DNA of 64,000 bases. It comes from Cytobacillus praedii. Its GTDB lineage: Bacteria; Bacillota; Bacilli; Bacillales; Cytobacillaceae. Of this stretch, positions 8,604-17,477 are shown piece by piece. The stretch lies in the NCBI RefSeq assembly GCF_001439605.1, contig NZ_LMBX01000002.1:129534-193533 (forward strand). Direction: 5' to 3'. Position 1 is the stretch's first letter. Each line of letters opens with the position of its first letter. The notes under the pieces were generated by a model. The model searched no databases and was not told the DNA's origin. It was given only the letters and a program-made list of their open reading frames with translations. The position numbers and the translations under genes are program-made.

Positions 8604-9851
8604 TTACTGCTGTGATTGTGGTGCTGGCTTGCCCGCTTCTATTAATATTTTGCTTCGTCCTAACAGAATCGCAAGTAAAGTCATGAATACGCCTGTTCCT
8701 ATTAGCAGCCATTCGATTTGGATAAAGTCTGCGATCGGACCGAATATGAGCATGCCAAGCGGCATCATTGAGGTGGAGATCATCCCCATTACCCCAAAAA
8801 CTCTGCCTAAATAATCCTCTTCTATTTTCTCCTGCAGCAAAACTGTCGCTGGTGTATTAAATATAGGCATGGCCACGCCAAACAGAGCCATAAATACTAA
8901 ATAAATCCAAAAGCCAGGAACGATGCCAAGTGCAAATGTACAGACTCCCATAATCACACTTGCGAATCCCATTGTTTTTACTCTATTAGAAAATCCTCCC
9001 CAGGAAGCGATCAATCCACCGCCAACCATCATCCCAATGGAGAAGGCAATTTCAATTGCAGTCAGTCGCCACACATCATCTCCAAAGCTGCGTGTCACCT
9101 GCAGTGGTGTTAGAAAGGCTGCAGGTGCCATCAATACAAAAAAGACGGCAAAGAATAGGAAGAATGTCTTCAGAAAATCATGGTTATTCACATATTGTAA
9201 CCCTTGTTTAAAGTCACTAAAGTAGCTTGTTGATTGTTTTTCTGCTGCCTTTTCATGTACAGAAATCTTTAAAAAGGCAAGCAATGTAACAATCGCGATA
9301 GCTGCAGTTATAACATCAATAAAGAATATAATTTCTAGCGAGGCCATTCCTAATAAGGCTGCACTCACCATCGGAGATACGAACATGATAACCGCTTGAA
9401 TACTTCCATTTGCACCATTTACCTTTGTCAGCTTATCCTTCGGAACAATTTGCGGTAAAATGGCACCAACGGCCGGCGTTTGAATGCCTGTTCCAAATGC
9501 GCGGATGGCAGCCATCACAAAAAGCAGCCAAATGGAGTCATATCCCATTAAAAAGAGAATGGCTAAAATCAATGTGGCAAATGCAATCATTCCATCCGCT
9601 AACATAATCAGCATTTTTCGATTATATCGATCCGCCCAAACCCCTGCAACAGGTGATAAAAGAAAGGTCGGTATAAACCCGCAAATAATATACAACGTCA
9701 TCATCATACCTGATTCAGTCTCTAAAGTGATATACCACATAATGGCGTATTGAACTAAGGATGACCCAAAAAGGGAGATCGTTTGGCTAGTTAAAAAGAG
9801 AATGATATTCCTTAGCCAATTCTCCTTACTATGATTATTTATTGTGTTCAT
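8604..9851 (-). CDS. MFS transporter, DHA3/macrolide-efflux-like
   Basis: 415 residues with about 12 membrane segments. The N-terminus (FLTSQTISLFGSSLVQYAIMWYITLETESG) and the loop 2-3 motif GVWADRYNRKMLIM match the DHA3 group that includes MefA-like macrolide exporters. Family membership is clear, the substrate is not: many Bacillus members have no known drug. The gene stands alone, with a terminator hairpin at its 3' end and an orphan terminator plus a small interrupted ORF upstream. The ribosome-binding site before the ATG is weak. Confidence 0.82.
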   Translation of the reverse strand: MNTINNHSKENWLRNIILFLTSQTISLFGSSLVQYAIMWYITLETESGMMMTLYIICGFIPTFLLSPVAGVWADRYNRKMLIMLADGMIAFATLILAILFLMGYDSIWLLFVMAAIRAFGTGIQTPAVGAILPQIVPKDKLTKVNGANGSIQAVIMFVSPMVSAALLGMASLEIIFFIDVITAAIAIVTLLAFLKISVHEKAAEKQSTSYFSDFKQGLQYVNNHDFLKTFFLFFAVFFVLMAPAAFLTPLQVTRSFGDDVWRLTAIEIAFSIGMMVGGGLIASWGGFSNRVKTMGFASVIMGVCTFALGIVPGFWIYLVFMALFGVAMPIFNTPATVLLQEKIEEDYLGRVFGVMGMISTSMMPLGMLIFGPIADFIQIEWLLIGTGVFMTLLAILLGRSKILIEAGKPAPQSQQ

Positions 9852-9954
9852 TGATTAACAACCCATTTCCTATAAAATTTTTATAAATAAATGCTTCACC
9901 TACATTCATAAGATTGTACCGTTCTAATTATGACAATAACTTTTTAAAGACAAC

Positions 9955-9987
9955 AAAAAAGAGGGCAGACTCATCCCCTCTTTTTTT
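9955..9987 (-). terminator. Terminator of the small interrupted gene at 10003-10119
   Basis: AAAAAAGAGGG (9955-9965) pairs with CCCTCTTTTTTT (9976-9987). It lies about 100 bp upstream of the MFS start and so does not serve that gene. It fits the short minus-strand unit beginning at the promoter at 10154-10182. Confidence 0.8.
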
Positions 9988-10002
9988 AAATAACCGTTAA
10001 AT

Positions 10003-10119
10003 TTAGGTTTCCTTAAAAATAGACAGACCAATCCCGTTGCTCTGAACATAGGCAGAGCTATCAAGCGTATGAAATTAACGAATGATAAATGGGAATCTTA
10101 ATCTCATTGATGCTGTCAA
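10003..10119 (-). pseudogene. Small ORF interrupted by a stop codon, unknown function
   Basis: GGAGGTT (10126-10132) precedes a TTG at 10119 by a good distance. The first 14 codons read MTASMRLRFPFIIR and end in TAA at 10075-10077. The same frame stays open for another 23 codons (FHTLDSSAYVQS and on) to a TAA at 10003. With the promoter and terminator this makes a 190-nt unit. I do not recognise the peptide. It may be a 38-codon gene with a nonsense mutation, a 14-residue peptide, or a small RNA. Confidence 0.4.
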
Positions 10120-10153
10120 AAGGAAAACCTCCATTTCATTTATAAGTGCTTTA

Positions 10154-10182
10154 ATCATAACAAAAGTGCCTGTTTGATACAA
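10154..10182 (-). promoter_or_regulatory. Sigma-A-like promoter of the small unit
   Basis: Minus strand TTGTAT (10177-10182), 17-base spacer, TATGAT (10154-10159). It would start a transcript near 10147 that ends at the hairpin at 9955-9987. Confidence 0.5.
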
Positions 10183-10358
10183 TTATTTTTTAAATATTTT
10201 CAATGTTTTTTTCCTGATCTGGGAAATTTTAGTATCACTAATTTTTCTAATAGAAAGGGATAAAATTATTTCACTCCACATATCTTTTTGCAAAGGAAAA
10301 TCGTTATATACATGAATAAGAGAGTTCACTTTATATAAACTTGGGTGGAGGAGAAAAA

Positions 10359-11405
10359 ATGAAAGTTCTTATATTAGGAGGCACTCGTTTTTTAGGAAGA
10401 GCATTAGTTGAAGAAGCACTAGCAAGAGGTCATGAAGTTACCTTATTTAACCGCGGCACGAATAAAGAAATATTCCCTGAGGCTGAACAGTTAATTGGTG
10501 ATAGAAATATAGATATCGCATTGCTGGAAAACAGAAAATGGGACGTATTAATAGATACATGCGGATTTGCTCCTCATCAAATAAAAAAGGTCGCAGATGT
10601 ACTGGGTGATAACATCGAGCATTATACATTTATTTCAAGCATCTCTGTGTATAAAGATTGGATTCCACATAATATTGCAGAAGACTACCCCTTACTATCC
10701 ATGCTGCCGGACGATAAATTAGCAGATGTCGAAGCAGGTACACTCTCTCCTTACGAATATTACGGAGAGCTGAAAGCATTATGTGAAGCAGAAGCAGAAA
10801 AACATTGGCCTGACAGCGTGTTACATGTTAGGGCAGGCCTGCTTGTCGGCTCTTTTGATTATTCAGATCGTCTCCCATATTGGGTTCAGCGTGTTGCTAA
10901 AGGCGGAAACATTTTGGTGCCTGGGCTCTCTTCCCGCCCTGTTCAATTGATTGATATTAAAGATATTGCGTCATGGGTGCTTACTATGGCGGAAAAGAGA
11001 AAAGCAGGAACATTCAATGTGACTGGCCCTAAAAATTTATTGACGATTGAAGAGCTATTGAACACTTGTAAAGCCGTTACAAATAGCAACGCCAAATTCG
11101 TATGGGCAGAAGAGGCATTTTTATTGAAGCACAAAGTGCAGCCGTGGACGGAGATGCCGCTATGGATCCCTGAATGCTCCCCACTAGAAGGTCAAGCAAA
11201 ACCGTGGAAAGGAACTTTTTCTATCAATATTGATAAAGCTGTTCATGCTGGGCTTGCCTTTCGTCCTCTTGTGGATACGATTTACGATATTTATCAATGG
11301 GAGAAGGTAAGGGATAGCTCGGAACGAAAAGCAGGAATCTCACTGACGAAAGAGCAGGAGCTTCTTGAGTTATATCTCCAAGAAAGTAAAAAGGGGGAAA
11401 GTTGA
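10359..11405 (+). CDS. NAD-dependent epimerase/dehydratase family SDR
   Basis: 348 residues. The N-terminus MKVLILGGTRFLGRALVEEAL is an extended-SDR NAD(P)-binding motif (GGTRFLG in place of GxxGxxG), followed by acidic/basic residues after beta-2 (LFNRGTNKE). Later segments (YTFISSISVYKDW and YGELKALCEAEAE) hold the Tyr-x-x-x-Lys catalytic pair as Y-G-E-L-K. Members of this group act on nucleotide sugars or are reductases of unknown substrate. ATG at 10359 is chosen because GGAGGAG lies just before it; an upstream in-frame TTG at 10341 would place that site inside the gene. It is monocistronic. Confidence 0.82.
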   Translation: MKVLILGGTRFLGRALVEEALARGHEVTLFNRGTNKEIFPEAEQLIGDRNIDIALLENRKWDVLIDTCGFAPHQIKKVADVLGDNIEHYTFISSISVYKDWIPHNIAEDYPLLSMLPDDKLADVEAGTLSPYEYYGELKALCEAEAEKHWPDSVLHVRAGLLVGSFDYSDRLPYWVQRVAKGGNILVPGLSSRPVQLIDIKDIASWVLTMAEKRKAGTFNVTGPKNLLTIEELLNTCKAVTNSNAKFVWAEEAFLLKHKVQPWTEMPLWIPECSPLEGQAKPWKGTFSINIDKAVHAGLAFRPLVDTIYDIYQWEKVRDSSERKAGISLTKEQELLELYLQESKKGES

Positions 11406-11433
11406 GAAGGTTCAATACAAAGAAGGAATAACC

Positions 11434-11478
11434 AAAAAAAAGGTGCCTGCTCCCATGAAGCTGTTGGGAACAGGCACC
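11434..11478 (-). terminator. Strong hairpin with minus-strand T-run
   Basis: GGTGCCTG (11442-11449) pairs with CAGGCACC (11471-11478), with further pairing inside. On the minus strand it is followed by eight T residues. It lies just after the ABC-F remnant and also forms the 3' boundary of the epimerase gene on the plus strand. Confidence 0.8.
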
Positions 11479-11487
11479 AATATTAAG

Positions 11488-11794
11488 TTAATCATTTATC
11501 CACATTTCCATCACTGCTTCTAGATTTTTATTTAACTCAAGCGGACATGGCTACATCAATCTCCATTAATTCTTGTTCCAGGCTTTCTATCTTTGACTGA
11601 GTCTTGGCCTTTGCTGCATCCTTTTTAGGGCTGTCAAAATGATTCCTTTGTTTTTTTACTTTCTCACTTTTTACAATAGGAGCTTTATTCTCTAAATTGC
11701 TCGCCTTCCTCTTCTCCATTTTAAAATGATCGTTATTTGTAAATAACTGATTCTTACCATACAAATCAAATATATTACTTATATACCAAAACAT
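11488..11794 (-). pseudogene. C-terminal remnant of an ABC-F ATPase
   Basis: The open part (85 codons, stop at 11537) has NLENKAPIVKSEKVKKQR and KAKTQSKIESLEQELMEIDV, which read like the charged coiled C-terminal domain of ABC-F translation factors or resistance proteins. Beyond its stop, a one-base frame shift continues as ELNKNLEAVMEMWIND to a TAA at 11488-11490, a typical ABC-F tail. No ATPase domain is present, so this is a decayed 3' end with at least one frameshift near 11543. The upstream 30 residues do not look like the family. The intact homologue, if any, lies outside the window. Confidence 0.6.
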
Positions 11795-11864
11795 TCTAAT
11801 CTAATGAATATCTTGAACTATAAGGCGTCCCTTCTTGTATCCACCCCAAACTCGAAGATATTGT

Positions 11865-12872
11865 TTAGTAGTTTCCATTAAATATACTATCCAGCATCTG
11901 AAACTTATTAATAATATCCGGATGAATTTGATTTTTTTCCTCTATAATCAATTGTTCTTCTTCTCCCACGTTAAATACTTCATGAATAGACCTTAGCTGG
12001 TCGAATTGATCTGCTGTTGGCGGATTTATAACCATTTGGTTAAGCATATTTAGTGCGCTATCTATAGATACACTGAGGGCTGGATTCAATTCACCGGCGG
12101 TTTCAAACAATCGCTGTGCATCCCTAAGATCCACAAGAATGGGTTCAAAGACCATCGCACGATCATGAATATCCTGTGAATTCCTGTCACCAGCTTCTAA
12201 AGCTTCTATCGCTTTATTTGCGAAAGCCTCTTTCATTCTTTTGTAAGCATCAGTGAAAAGGGCGAAGGAAGCGGGTTGATTATATTGATCAAACATATTC
12301 TCTTTTTTATATAAGGTTTCTTTAACAAATCCTTTTACTTCTTGATCGTATGAAAATTTGTGAACAGATTTATCTGCATGCATTGTCTCAATCATTATAA
12401 TGCCTGGTATCCCATCAAAGGTTGCCATACTAAAATCAATTGACCCCAATTGAACATAATTATTATATAAAGGATAGGATTTATCCCCGTCCTTTACTAC
12501 CAATAACCAAGTTTGTCCATCGTCCCAAGCAAATCCTCCAGTTTCCATTTTCTCTGCATTCACATATAGTTCAATTATTTCGTCTATTTCATCCATATCG
12601 ATATCGAGACTTATTTTCTTATATAATGTTTGCGGATATTCTTCAATATCTTTTGCACTGTAAACAGCGCCATCATTAGAATTCGTTTGTTCCATCTCTT
12701 TCCTTTGTTCTTCAATCTTTAATTGAAGGGCACTATTTTCTATAGAAAGCTGTTCTATTTGCCTTTTAAGTTCACCTAATTCATTACCTTCTCCTCTAGT
12801 TGTTTGCGTAGAGCATCCGGCTAAAGTTCCACTGATTATTAAACATGCTATACCAGGTAACAATTTTTTCAT
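11865..12872 (-). CDS. Predicted lipoprotein with coiled-coil N-terminus, unknown function
   Basis: 335 residues. A signal peptide ends in a lipobox (SGTLAGC), so the mature protein should be lipid-anchored outside the membrane. Residues about 35-65 (ELKRQIEQLSIENSALQLKI) form a heptad-like coiled coil. The rest is acidic and soluble with no family I can name. ATG at 12872 is chosen because AAAGGGGG lies seven bases before it; an in-frame ATG two codons earlier is too close to that site. It is monocistronic, with a weak 3' boundary near the ABC-F remnant. Confidence 0.75.
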   Translation of the reverse strand: MKKLLPGIACLIISGTLAGCSTQTTRGEGNELGELKRQIEQLSIENSALQLKIEEQRKEMEQTNSNDGAVYSAKDIEEYPQTLYKKISLDIDMDEIDEIIELYVNAEKMETGGFAWDDGQTWLLVVKDGDKSYPLYNNYVQLGSIDFSMATFDGIPGIIMIETMHADKSVHKFSYDQEVKGFVKETLYKKENMFDQYNQPASFALFTDAYKRMKEAFANKAIEALEAGDRNSQDIHDRAMVFEPILVDLRDAQRLFETAGELNPALSVSIDSALNMLNQMVINPPTADQFDQLRSIHEVFNVGEEEQLIIEEKNQIHPDIINKFQMLDSIFNGNY

Positions 12873-13062
12873 TTCCATTCCCCCTTTATATTCTCTTTTT
12901 TTATTGAATGAAAATACAGGTGATAGCTAAAATGTAAATTGTATATTCTAAATATTAACATAATTAGATGAAGATTTATAAAATTTTATTTACAAATCCC
13001 TTTCCTTACCTATTGATTCTCAAATCCTCATCTCATATCCCTATCAAATCTTTTTCAAAAAA

Positions 13063-13110
13063 AAACTGCACCTCCAATGGCAGTTGCTTCTAACCATTTG
13101 GGTACAGTTT
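13063..13110 (-). terminator. Intrinsic terminator after sstT
   Basis: AAACTG (13063-13068) pairs with CAGTTT (13105-13110), with inner pairing between CACC and GGT and between CCAATGG and CCATTTGG. A-run and T-run flank it, so it is bidirectional. Confidence 0.8.
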
Positions 13111-13120
13111 TTTTAAGATA

Positions 13121-14359
13121 TTAAGCTATTTTCTTAATCTCTACTTTTTTCCCTTTTTTGCGCCAATCTTTATATTCAGCCGCTGCTGTGAAAAGAACGT
13201 CAGTAGAAGAATTAAGGGCTGTTTCAAATGAATCTTGCAGCACACCGATAATAAATCCTACTCCGACAACCTGCATAGCCACATCACCTGGGATTCCAAA
13301 TAAACTGCACGCTAAAGGAATCAATAATAACGATCCGCCTGCGACACCTGATGCGCCACAAGCACATACAGCTGACAGAACGCTAAGGATGATAGCTGTA
13401 GGAAGATCAACTGAAATTCCAAGAGTATGAACCGCTGCAAGTGTCAAAACAGAAATCGTAACAGCTGCACCAGCCATATTGATCGTTGCACCTAATGGAA
13501 TAGAAACAGAATAACTATCTTTATTTAAACCAAGATCTTTACATAATTTCATGTTTACAGGAATGTTTGCAGCCGAACTGCGTGTAAAGAATGCGGTAAC
13601 TCCACTTTCCTTTAAGCACTTAAAAACCAGCGGATATGGATTTTGCTTAATGAATGTAAATACAATGATTGGATTTACAACGAATGCAACAAATAGCATA
13701 CAGCCAATTAATACAGCAAGCAATTTCCCATAGCCTAGTAATGCATCCAATCCATTTGTTGTAATCGACTCAAATACGAGACCCATAATTCCTAATGGAG
13801 CAAGCTTAATTACCCATGTAACTAGTTTAGAAACAGCATCGGAGAAGTTACCAATTAATGTCTTCGTTGAATCAGCCGCGTTTTTCAAAGCCAAACCAAG
13901 AAGAATCGCCCAAGCTAAAATGCCAATATAGTTCGCATTCATAATCGCATTAACTGGATTATCAACAATGTTCAGCAATAATGTTTTTAAAACCTCAACA
14001 ACACCGCTTGGAGGCGTTACCCCTTCTGCCCCTTTTACAAGCGTTAAGTTTACTGGGAAAACAAAACTAGCAATAACGGCAATTAGTCCAGCTAAGAAAG
14101 TTCCTAAAAGATAAAGAATGATAACAGATTTCATATTCGTTTTCTTGCCGCTTTTATGCTGAGCAATCGCAGACATAACCAAAAATAGTACTAAGACAGG
14201 TGCAATCGCCTTCAAAGCACCGACAAATAAAGAACCAAAAATAACAATTGGTTTTGCTGCTTCTGGAATGGCTAGAGCCAAAATAATACCTAAAATTAAA
14301 CCAATAAGAATTTGTTTTACTAGGCTCACTTGATTCCACTTTTTCATTAAGCTTTTCAT
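13121..14359 (-). CDS. sstT: Serine/threonine:Na+ symporter SstT
   Basis: 412 residues, the usual SstT length, of the dicarboxylate/amino acid:cation symporter (DAACS) fold. Recognisable parts are the N-terminus [20 protein letters not shown], the serine-rich hairpin [19 protein letters not shown], the [18 protein letters not shown] segment and [23 protein letters not shown]. It imports L-serine and L-threonine with sodium across the cytoplasmic membrane. GGGGGAG lies seven bases before the ATG. The 5' untranslated region is about 225 nt long and can fold into a three-way-junction structure starting at the predicted transcription start, so riboswitch-like control is suspected. A terminator follows. 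Confidence 0.93.
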   Translation of the reverse strand: MKSLMKKWNQVSLVKQILIGLILGIILALAIPEAAKPIVIFGSLFVGALKAIAPVLVLFLVMSAIAQHKSGKKTNMKSVIILYLLGTFLAGLIAVIASFVFPVNLTLVKGAEGVTPPSGVVEVLKTLLLNIVDNPVNAIMNANYIGILAWAILLGLALKNAADSTKTLIGNFSDAVSKLVTWVIKLAPLGIMGLVFESITTNGLDALLGYGKLLAVLIGCMLFVAFVVNPIIVFTFIKQNPYPLVFKCLKESGVTAFFTRSSAANIPVNMKLCKDLGLNKDSYSVSIPLGATINMAGAAVTISVLTLAAVHTLGISVDLPTAIILSVLSAVCACGASGVAGGSLLLIPLACSLFGIPGDVAMQVVGVGFIIGVLQDSFETALNSSTDVLFTAAAEYKDWRKKGKKVEIKKIA

Positions 14360-14498
14360 AGATGCTCCCCCTTAGTAAAAATTGCGATAATGTTTTAGAT
14401 TTAATAGAATTTCATTAGTTAAAATATGAGTAAATAGATAGCTGCTAAACAATCGCTTAAGTTATAGAGGTCTATCTATAAGTTCAGCTTACAGTGAT

Positions 14499-14585
14499 CA
14501 TACAGGTTTCTGGGATTGTTCACTCTTTCAATTATTGGACACCTCCATAATATTCCACCCCAGAAGGACAACTGTCCTCTGTATG
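14499..14585 (-). ncRNA. Structured three-way-junction leader of sstT, class unknown
   Basis: Read on the minus strand. P1 is CATACAG (14585-14579) with CTGTATG (14505-14499). P2 is the hairpin AGGAC/GTCCT with loop AGTT. P3 is TTCTGGG with CCCAGAA, and inside it ATTATGGA pairs with TCCAATAAT around a GGTG loop. Helices P2 and P3 meet at P1. Further down, TATAGA can pair with TCTATA, or ATAGATAG with CTATCTAT, two exclusive folds. The predicted transcription start falls at the first base of P1. I match it to no riboswitch class I can recall. Confidence 0.55.
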
Positions 14586-14591
14586 AATAGT

Positions 14592-14620
14592 ATTATACTT
14601 ACTTTTTTAATATATTACAA
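14592..14620 (-). promoter_or_regulatory. Sigma-A-type promoter of sstT
   Basis: Minus strand TTGTAA (14615-14620), 17-base spacer, TATAAT (14592-14597). The start point expected seven bases downstream is 14585. Confidence 0.75.
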
Positions 14621-14739
14621 TACTATTTTTCAATTATGATTCATTCCAATTTATAAAACATTCAAAAAATATGAAATACACCCTTATCCATTCACTAATT
14701 TCCACAAATACTTTTTTGAAATTTATTAATTTATGCAAT

Positions 14740-14771
14740 AAAAAAAACAGCGCTTTAATTTAAAAACACTG
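14740..14771 (-). terminator. Terminator after the MEDS histidine kinase
   Basis: On the minus strand CAGTG pairs with CGCTG (one G-U pair) around an AT-rich TTTAAATTAAA stem, then eight T residues (14740-14747). Confidence 0.65.
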
Positions 14772-14799
14772 CTCCTTTCAGTACTCTATAAGTATATAT

Positions 14800-16113
14800 T
14801 TATATCTGCCCTTTAGGTATTCTTAATATAACTATCGTACCCTTTCCCATTTCACTCTCTATGATTATTTTCCCATTATGATCTTCGATTATTTTTTCAC
14901 AAATTAATAAGCCTAATCCTGTTCCTTCCTCTTTTGTTGTGAAAAAAGGTTGTCCTAAGTTATCTAGTATTTCCTTAGGGATACCTGGACCTTCATCCGC
15001 TACATATATATGAACATGATCAGTTAAATCCCTTGCAGTAACCTTTATAAACCCCTTTTCCATTGCTTCTATGGAATTTTTAATTAAATTTATTAATACT
15101 TGCTTAATTTTCATATCATCACATGTAATTAGGATATCACAATATTCATACTCTAATTGAATCCCTATATTTTTTTTAACAGCCTGAGGTTCCAAGAGTA
15201 ATTGGACGCTCACTATTAAATCAACAACATTGATTTCCTTTTTATTTTCTACATGCGGCTTTGATAAAATCAGGAATTCAGATGATATTTGTGCTATTTT
15301 TTCTATTTCCTCACTAATGATATGTAGAAATTTCTTATTCTTGTCTTCAGTAACTTCAATTAGCTTAAGAAAGCCTTTTATAGCTGTTATTGGATTACGA
15401 ATTTCGTGAGCAATTCCAGCTGCTAGTTCTCCTGCAATAGAGAGTTTTTCCGAACGAATCACTTGGTCCTGTGCTGCTTTTTCTAATTTAATTTGTTCCG
15501 AAATAGCTGGAAATAGTACTGGTTTTTTCTTATACAAGTTAGAAGTTGTTAAATGAGTATCAGTCATATGGTATTCATGTGCCTGTAGAATTTCACAAAG
15601 AATGGAAGATGGCAGTGTAAAACCATCATAAGCACAAACAGATATAAAATTTTCTAATTCACTTACAAAGGAATCACAGCCACACTCATATAATTTCAAA
15701 CGAGCCATTAAGCTATTTTGGTTTTGTTCTTTCCATGTAACAAACCCCCATGTACGTATAACTCTATCTTTTAAATGAGGCTCTAGTATGTCCATAAAAT
15801 TTGCCATCACTTGATTCATATTAAAAACATCGTGAGTTTCATAGAAATCATCCGTATCAGCAAAGATAATTTCATTTAATTGCTCTTCTGAATAATTGGC
15901 ATGCTTAAGCTTTTCCATTATATATTTATAACGATCTGGTTTATCAATATAAATGACAATTTGGTCCTTGTCGAGACCCTCTGTTATATAGGAGAGCGTG
16001 TTTTCAAGATAATGGTTCAAATCGGTGTATGTATAAACAATGTGACACCCTGCTGATAATTCAATATTTGTTGTAAAATTTACTTTCTTTCCAACATCTA
16101 TACCTTGTTCCAC
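14800..16113 (-). CDS. MEDS-domain sensor histidine kinase, sporulation-kinase-like
   Basis: About 437 residues. Residues 15-190 resemble the MEDS (DcmR sensory) domain, starting with AGCHIVYTYTDLNHYLENTLSY. A HisKA domain follows with the H-box AGIAHEIRNPITAIKGF (phosphorylated His near 236), then an HATPase domain with N-box NLIKNSIEAM, DEGPGIP and GTGLGL. There is no membrane segment, so it should be cytoplasmic. The H-box is like those of KinA/KinB-type phosphorelay kinases that feed Spo0F; this is inference. GTG at 16113 is preferred because AAAGGTG lies just before it; the longer frame begins at a TTG at 16170 with a poor site. No response regulator is adjacent. Confidence 0.8.
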   Translation of the reverse strand: MEQGIDVGKKVNFTTNIELSAGCHIVYTYTDLNHYLENTLSYITEGLDKDQIVIYIDKPDRYKYIMEKLKHANYSEEQLNEIIFADTDDFYETHDVFNMNQVMANFMDILEPHLKDRVIRTWGFVTWKEQNQNSLMARLKLYECGCDSFVSELENFISVCAYDGFTLPSSILCEILQAHEYHMTDTHLTTSNLYKKKPVLFPAISEQIKLEKAAQDQVIRSEKLSIAGELAAGIAHEIRNPITAIKGFLKLIEVTEDKNKKFLHIISEEIEKIAQISSEFLILSKPHVENKKEINVVDLIVSVQLLLEPQAVKKNIGIQLEYEYCDILITCDDMKIKQVLINLIKNSIEAMEKGFIKVTARDLTDHVHIYVADEGPGIPKEILDNLGQPFFTTKEEGTGLGLLICEKIIEDHNGKIIIESEMGKGTIVILRIPKGQI

Positions 16114-16218
16114 ACTGTCACCTTTTTCTGCTCTAGAATTATTTCCAACACATTCAGAATAGTCAATCAAATCACTTTTTATTTACCTATTCTATCATTT
16201 TTTTATCACATTAACAAT

Positions 16219-16836
16219 TTAGTTAGATAAAGGACCCCATTTTAGGTGTATTTGATTATTCAAGAACTTTACTATTCTTAAACCTTCTTTAATCTCAAGT
16301 AAATGCATGCCTGTATCTCCAGTCACGAAAGCATTGCATGTGTTATTAGGATGATTAAGGAAACCTTTTAGCAGGTTTGAAATTAGTCCTCCATGAGATA
16401 TGACGGCTATCCGCTTGTAAACCTTATAATCGTAAATTAGTTTATTAAGCACTTTTTCAGACCTAAAACGGAAGTCCAATTCAGATTCTCCCCCTTGAAT
16501 TGGTTCATGAATAGGACGTCCGCCTTTTGGCATTGGATATGTAATTAAGGCTTTCTCTTTTGCTAAACCAGCAAGTACACCATTATTAAATTCCATTAAA
16601 TCATCATCCATTTTCAATTCGCACCCTGTTTTTTCCTGTAAAATAAATGCTGTCAGCTTTGCTCTTCTCAAAGGACTTGAAATGATCATGTCAGGCGGAA
16701 AATTAGCTGTAACATAATCCGCCATCTTTATAGCTTGAGACTCCCTTACTTCGGTTAATGGGAAGTCAGCCCGTCCTTCATGTACTCCAAGAATATCTGC
16801 CTCTGATTCTCCATGCCCGATTAGTAATATTTCCAT
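16219..16836 (-). CDS. Histidine phosphatase (PGM-like) family protein with altered RHG motif
   Basis: 205 residues. The fold is recognisable from LLIGHGESEADILGVHEG at the N-terminus, IISSPLRRAKLTA, the acidic DDLMEFNNGVLAGL segment and AVISHGGLISNLL with the second catalytic His. The usual first motif is L-x-R-H-G; here the Arg is Gly (GHG), one base change from CGG or AGG. That Arg contacts the phosphate, so activity may be reduced or absent. GGAGGTG lies five bases before the ATG at 16836; the upstream extension is not needed. It is transcribed in the same direction as the MEDS kinase, 105 bp upstream of that gene. Confidence 0.82.
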   Translation of the reverse strand: MEILLIGHGESEADILGVHEGRADFPLTEVRESQAIKMADYVTANFPPDMIISSPLRRAKLTAFILQEKTGCELKMDDDLMEFNNGVLAGLAKEKALITYPMPKGGRPIHEPIQGGESELDFRFRSEKVLNKLIYDYKVYKRIAVISHGGLISNLLKGFLNHPNNTCNAFVTGDTGMHLLEIKEGLRIVKFLNNQIHLKWGPLSN

Positions 16837-16938
16837 TTTTACACCTCCATTAAAGCTCCGTTCCCATTGCACTAGATAATGAATATCTCTTTTTGCACCC
16901 AGCAGCCATAAAAATAAAGCTCCTTTTAATACTTTAAT

Positions 16939-17229
16939 TTATTCTTTAAATGATAGACCTTCTTCTTGTAAGGAACTTCTTAGAATTGGTAAAGAAGCTG
17001 GTCCAATCCCATGGAGTTTTAAAATTTCTTTTTCCGTGTAATTAGATAGTTCTTGCAAGGTGTCAATCCCTTTATGAACCAACGCATTTCTAGCAGGTGA
17101 ACTCAGCTTAGAAAGAAATCCACTTTGAGGCTTATTCTCTTTATCACAGGTAGGACAACTTTTACATTCGCTGCTTTTATAAAACGTATGGCCTTTTTCA
17201 CATACTCTTAAACTTTTTTCTTTTGACAT
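16939..17229 (-). CDS. Zinc-ribbon plus RNA polymerase alpha-CTD-like helix-hairpin-helix protein
   Basis: 96 residues. The first 35 hold cysteines spaced as in a zinc ribbon (CEKGHTFYKSSECKSCPTC). Residues 40-95 (LSSPARNALVHKGIDTLQELSNYTEKEILKLHGIGPASLPIL) match the helix-hairpin-helix fold of the RNA polymerase alpha C-terminal domain. Small Bacillus proteins of this kind are annotated as alpha-CTD-like; the function is unknown, though DNA or nucleic acid binding is likely. A good GGAGGG site precedes the ATG. It is monocistronic. Confidence 0.7.
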   Translation of the reverse strand: MSKEKSLRVCEKGHTFYKSSECKSCPTCDKENKPQSGFLSKLSSPARNALVHKGIDTLQELSNYTEKEILKLHGIGPASLPILRSSLQEEGLSFKE

Positions 17230-17477
17230 TACAATCCCTCCAATTTCATTCCATTTTCTATTTTTAATCCTCTATATATGGTATACCTACCTTTTATTAT
17301 CTGATATACACTCTGCATGTCCAGATAAATCTAATCTTCTCCGTCTGAAAAAATCCCTGAATTTTTTTAGAATCTTGCTCTAAGCTAAAAGTCGTTGATG
17401 AATATGATTTAAACAAACAGAAAATACTTTTATTGATAAGTAATTATTATCCTATCGAGAAGTGGAGTTTCTAAGAC

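Noticed and set aside
16141-16170. Upstream TTG start for the MEDS kinase
   Set aside because: It has a poor ribosome-binding site; the GTG at 16113 has AAAGGTG at a good distance.
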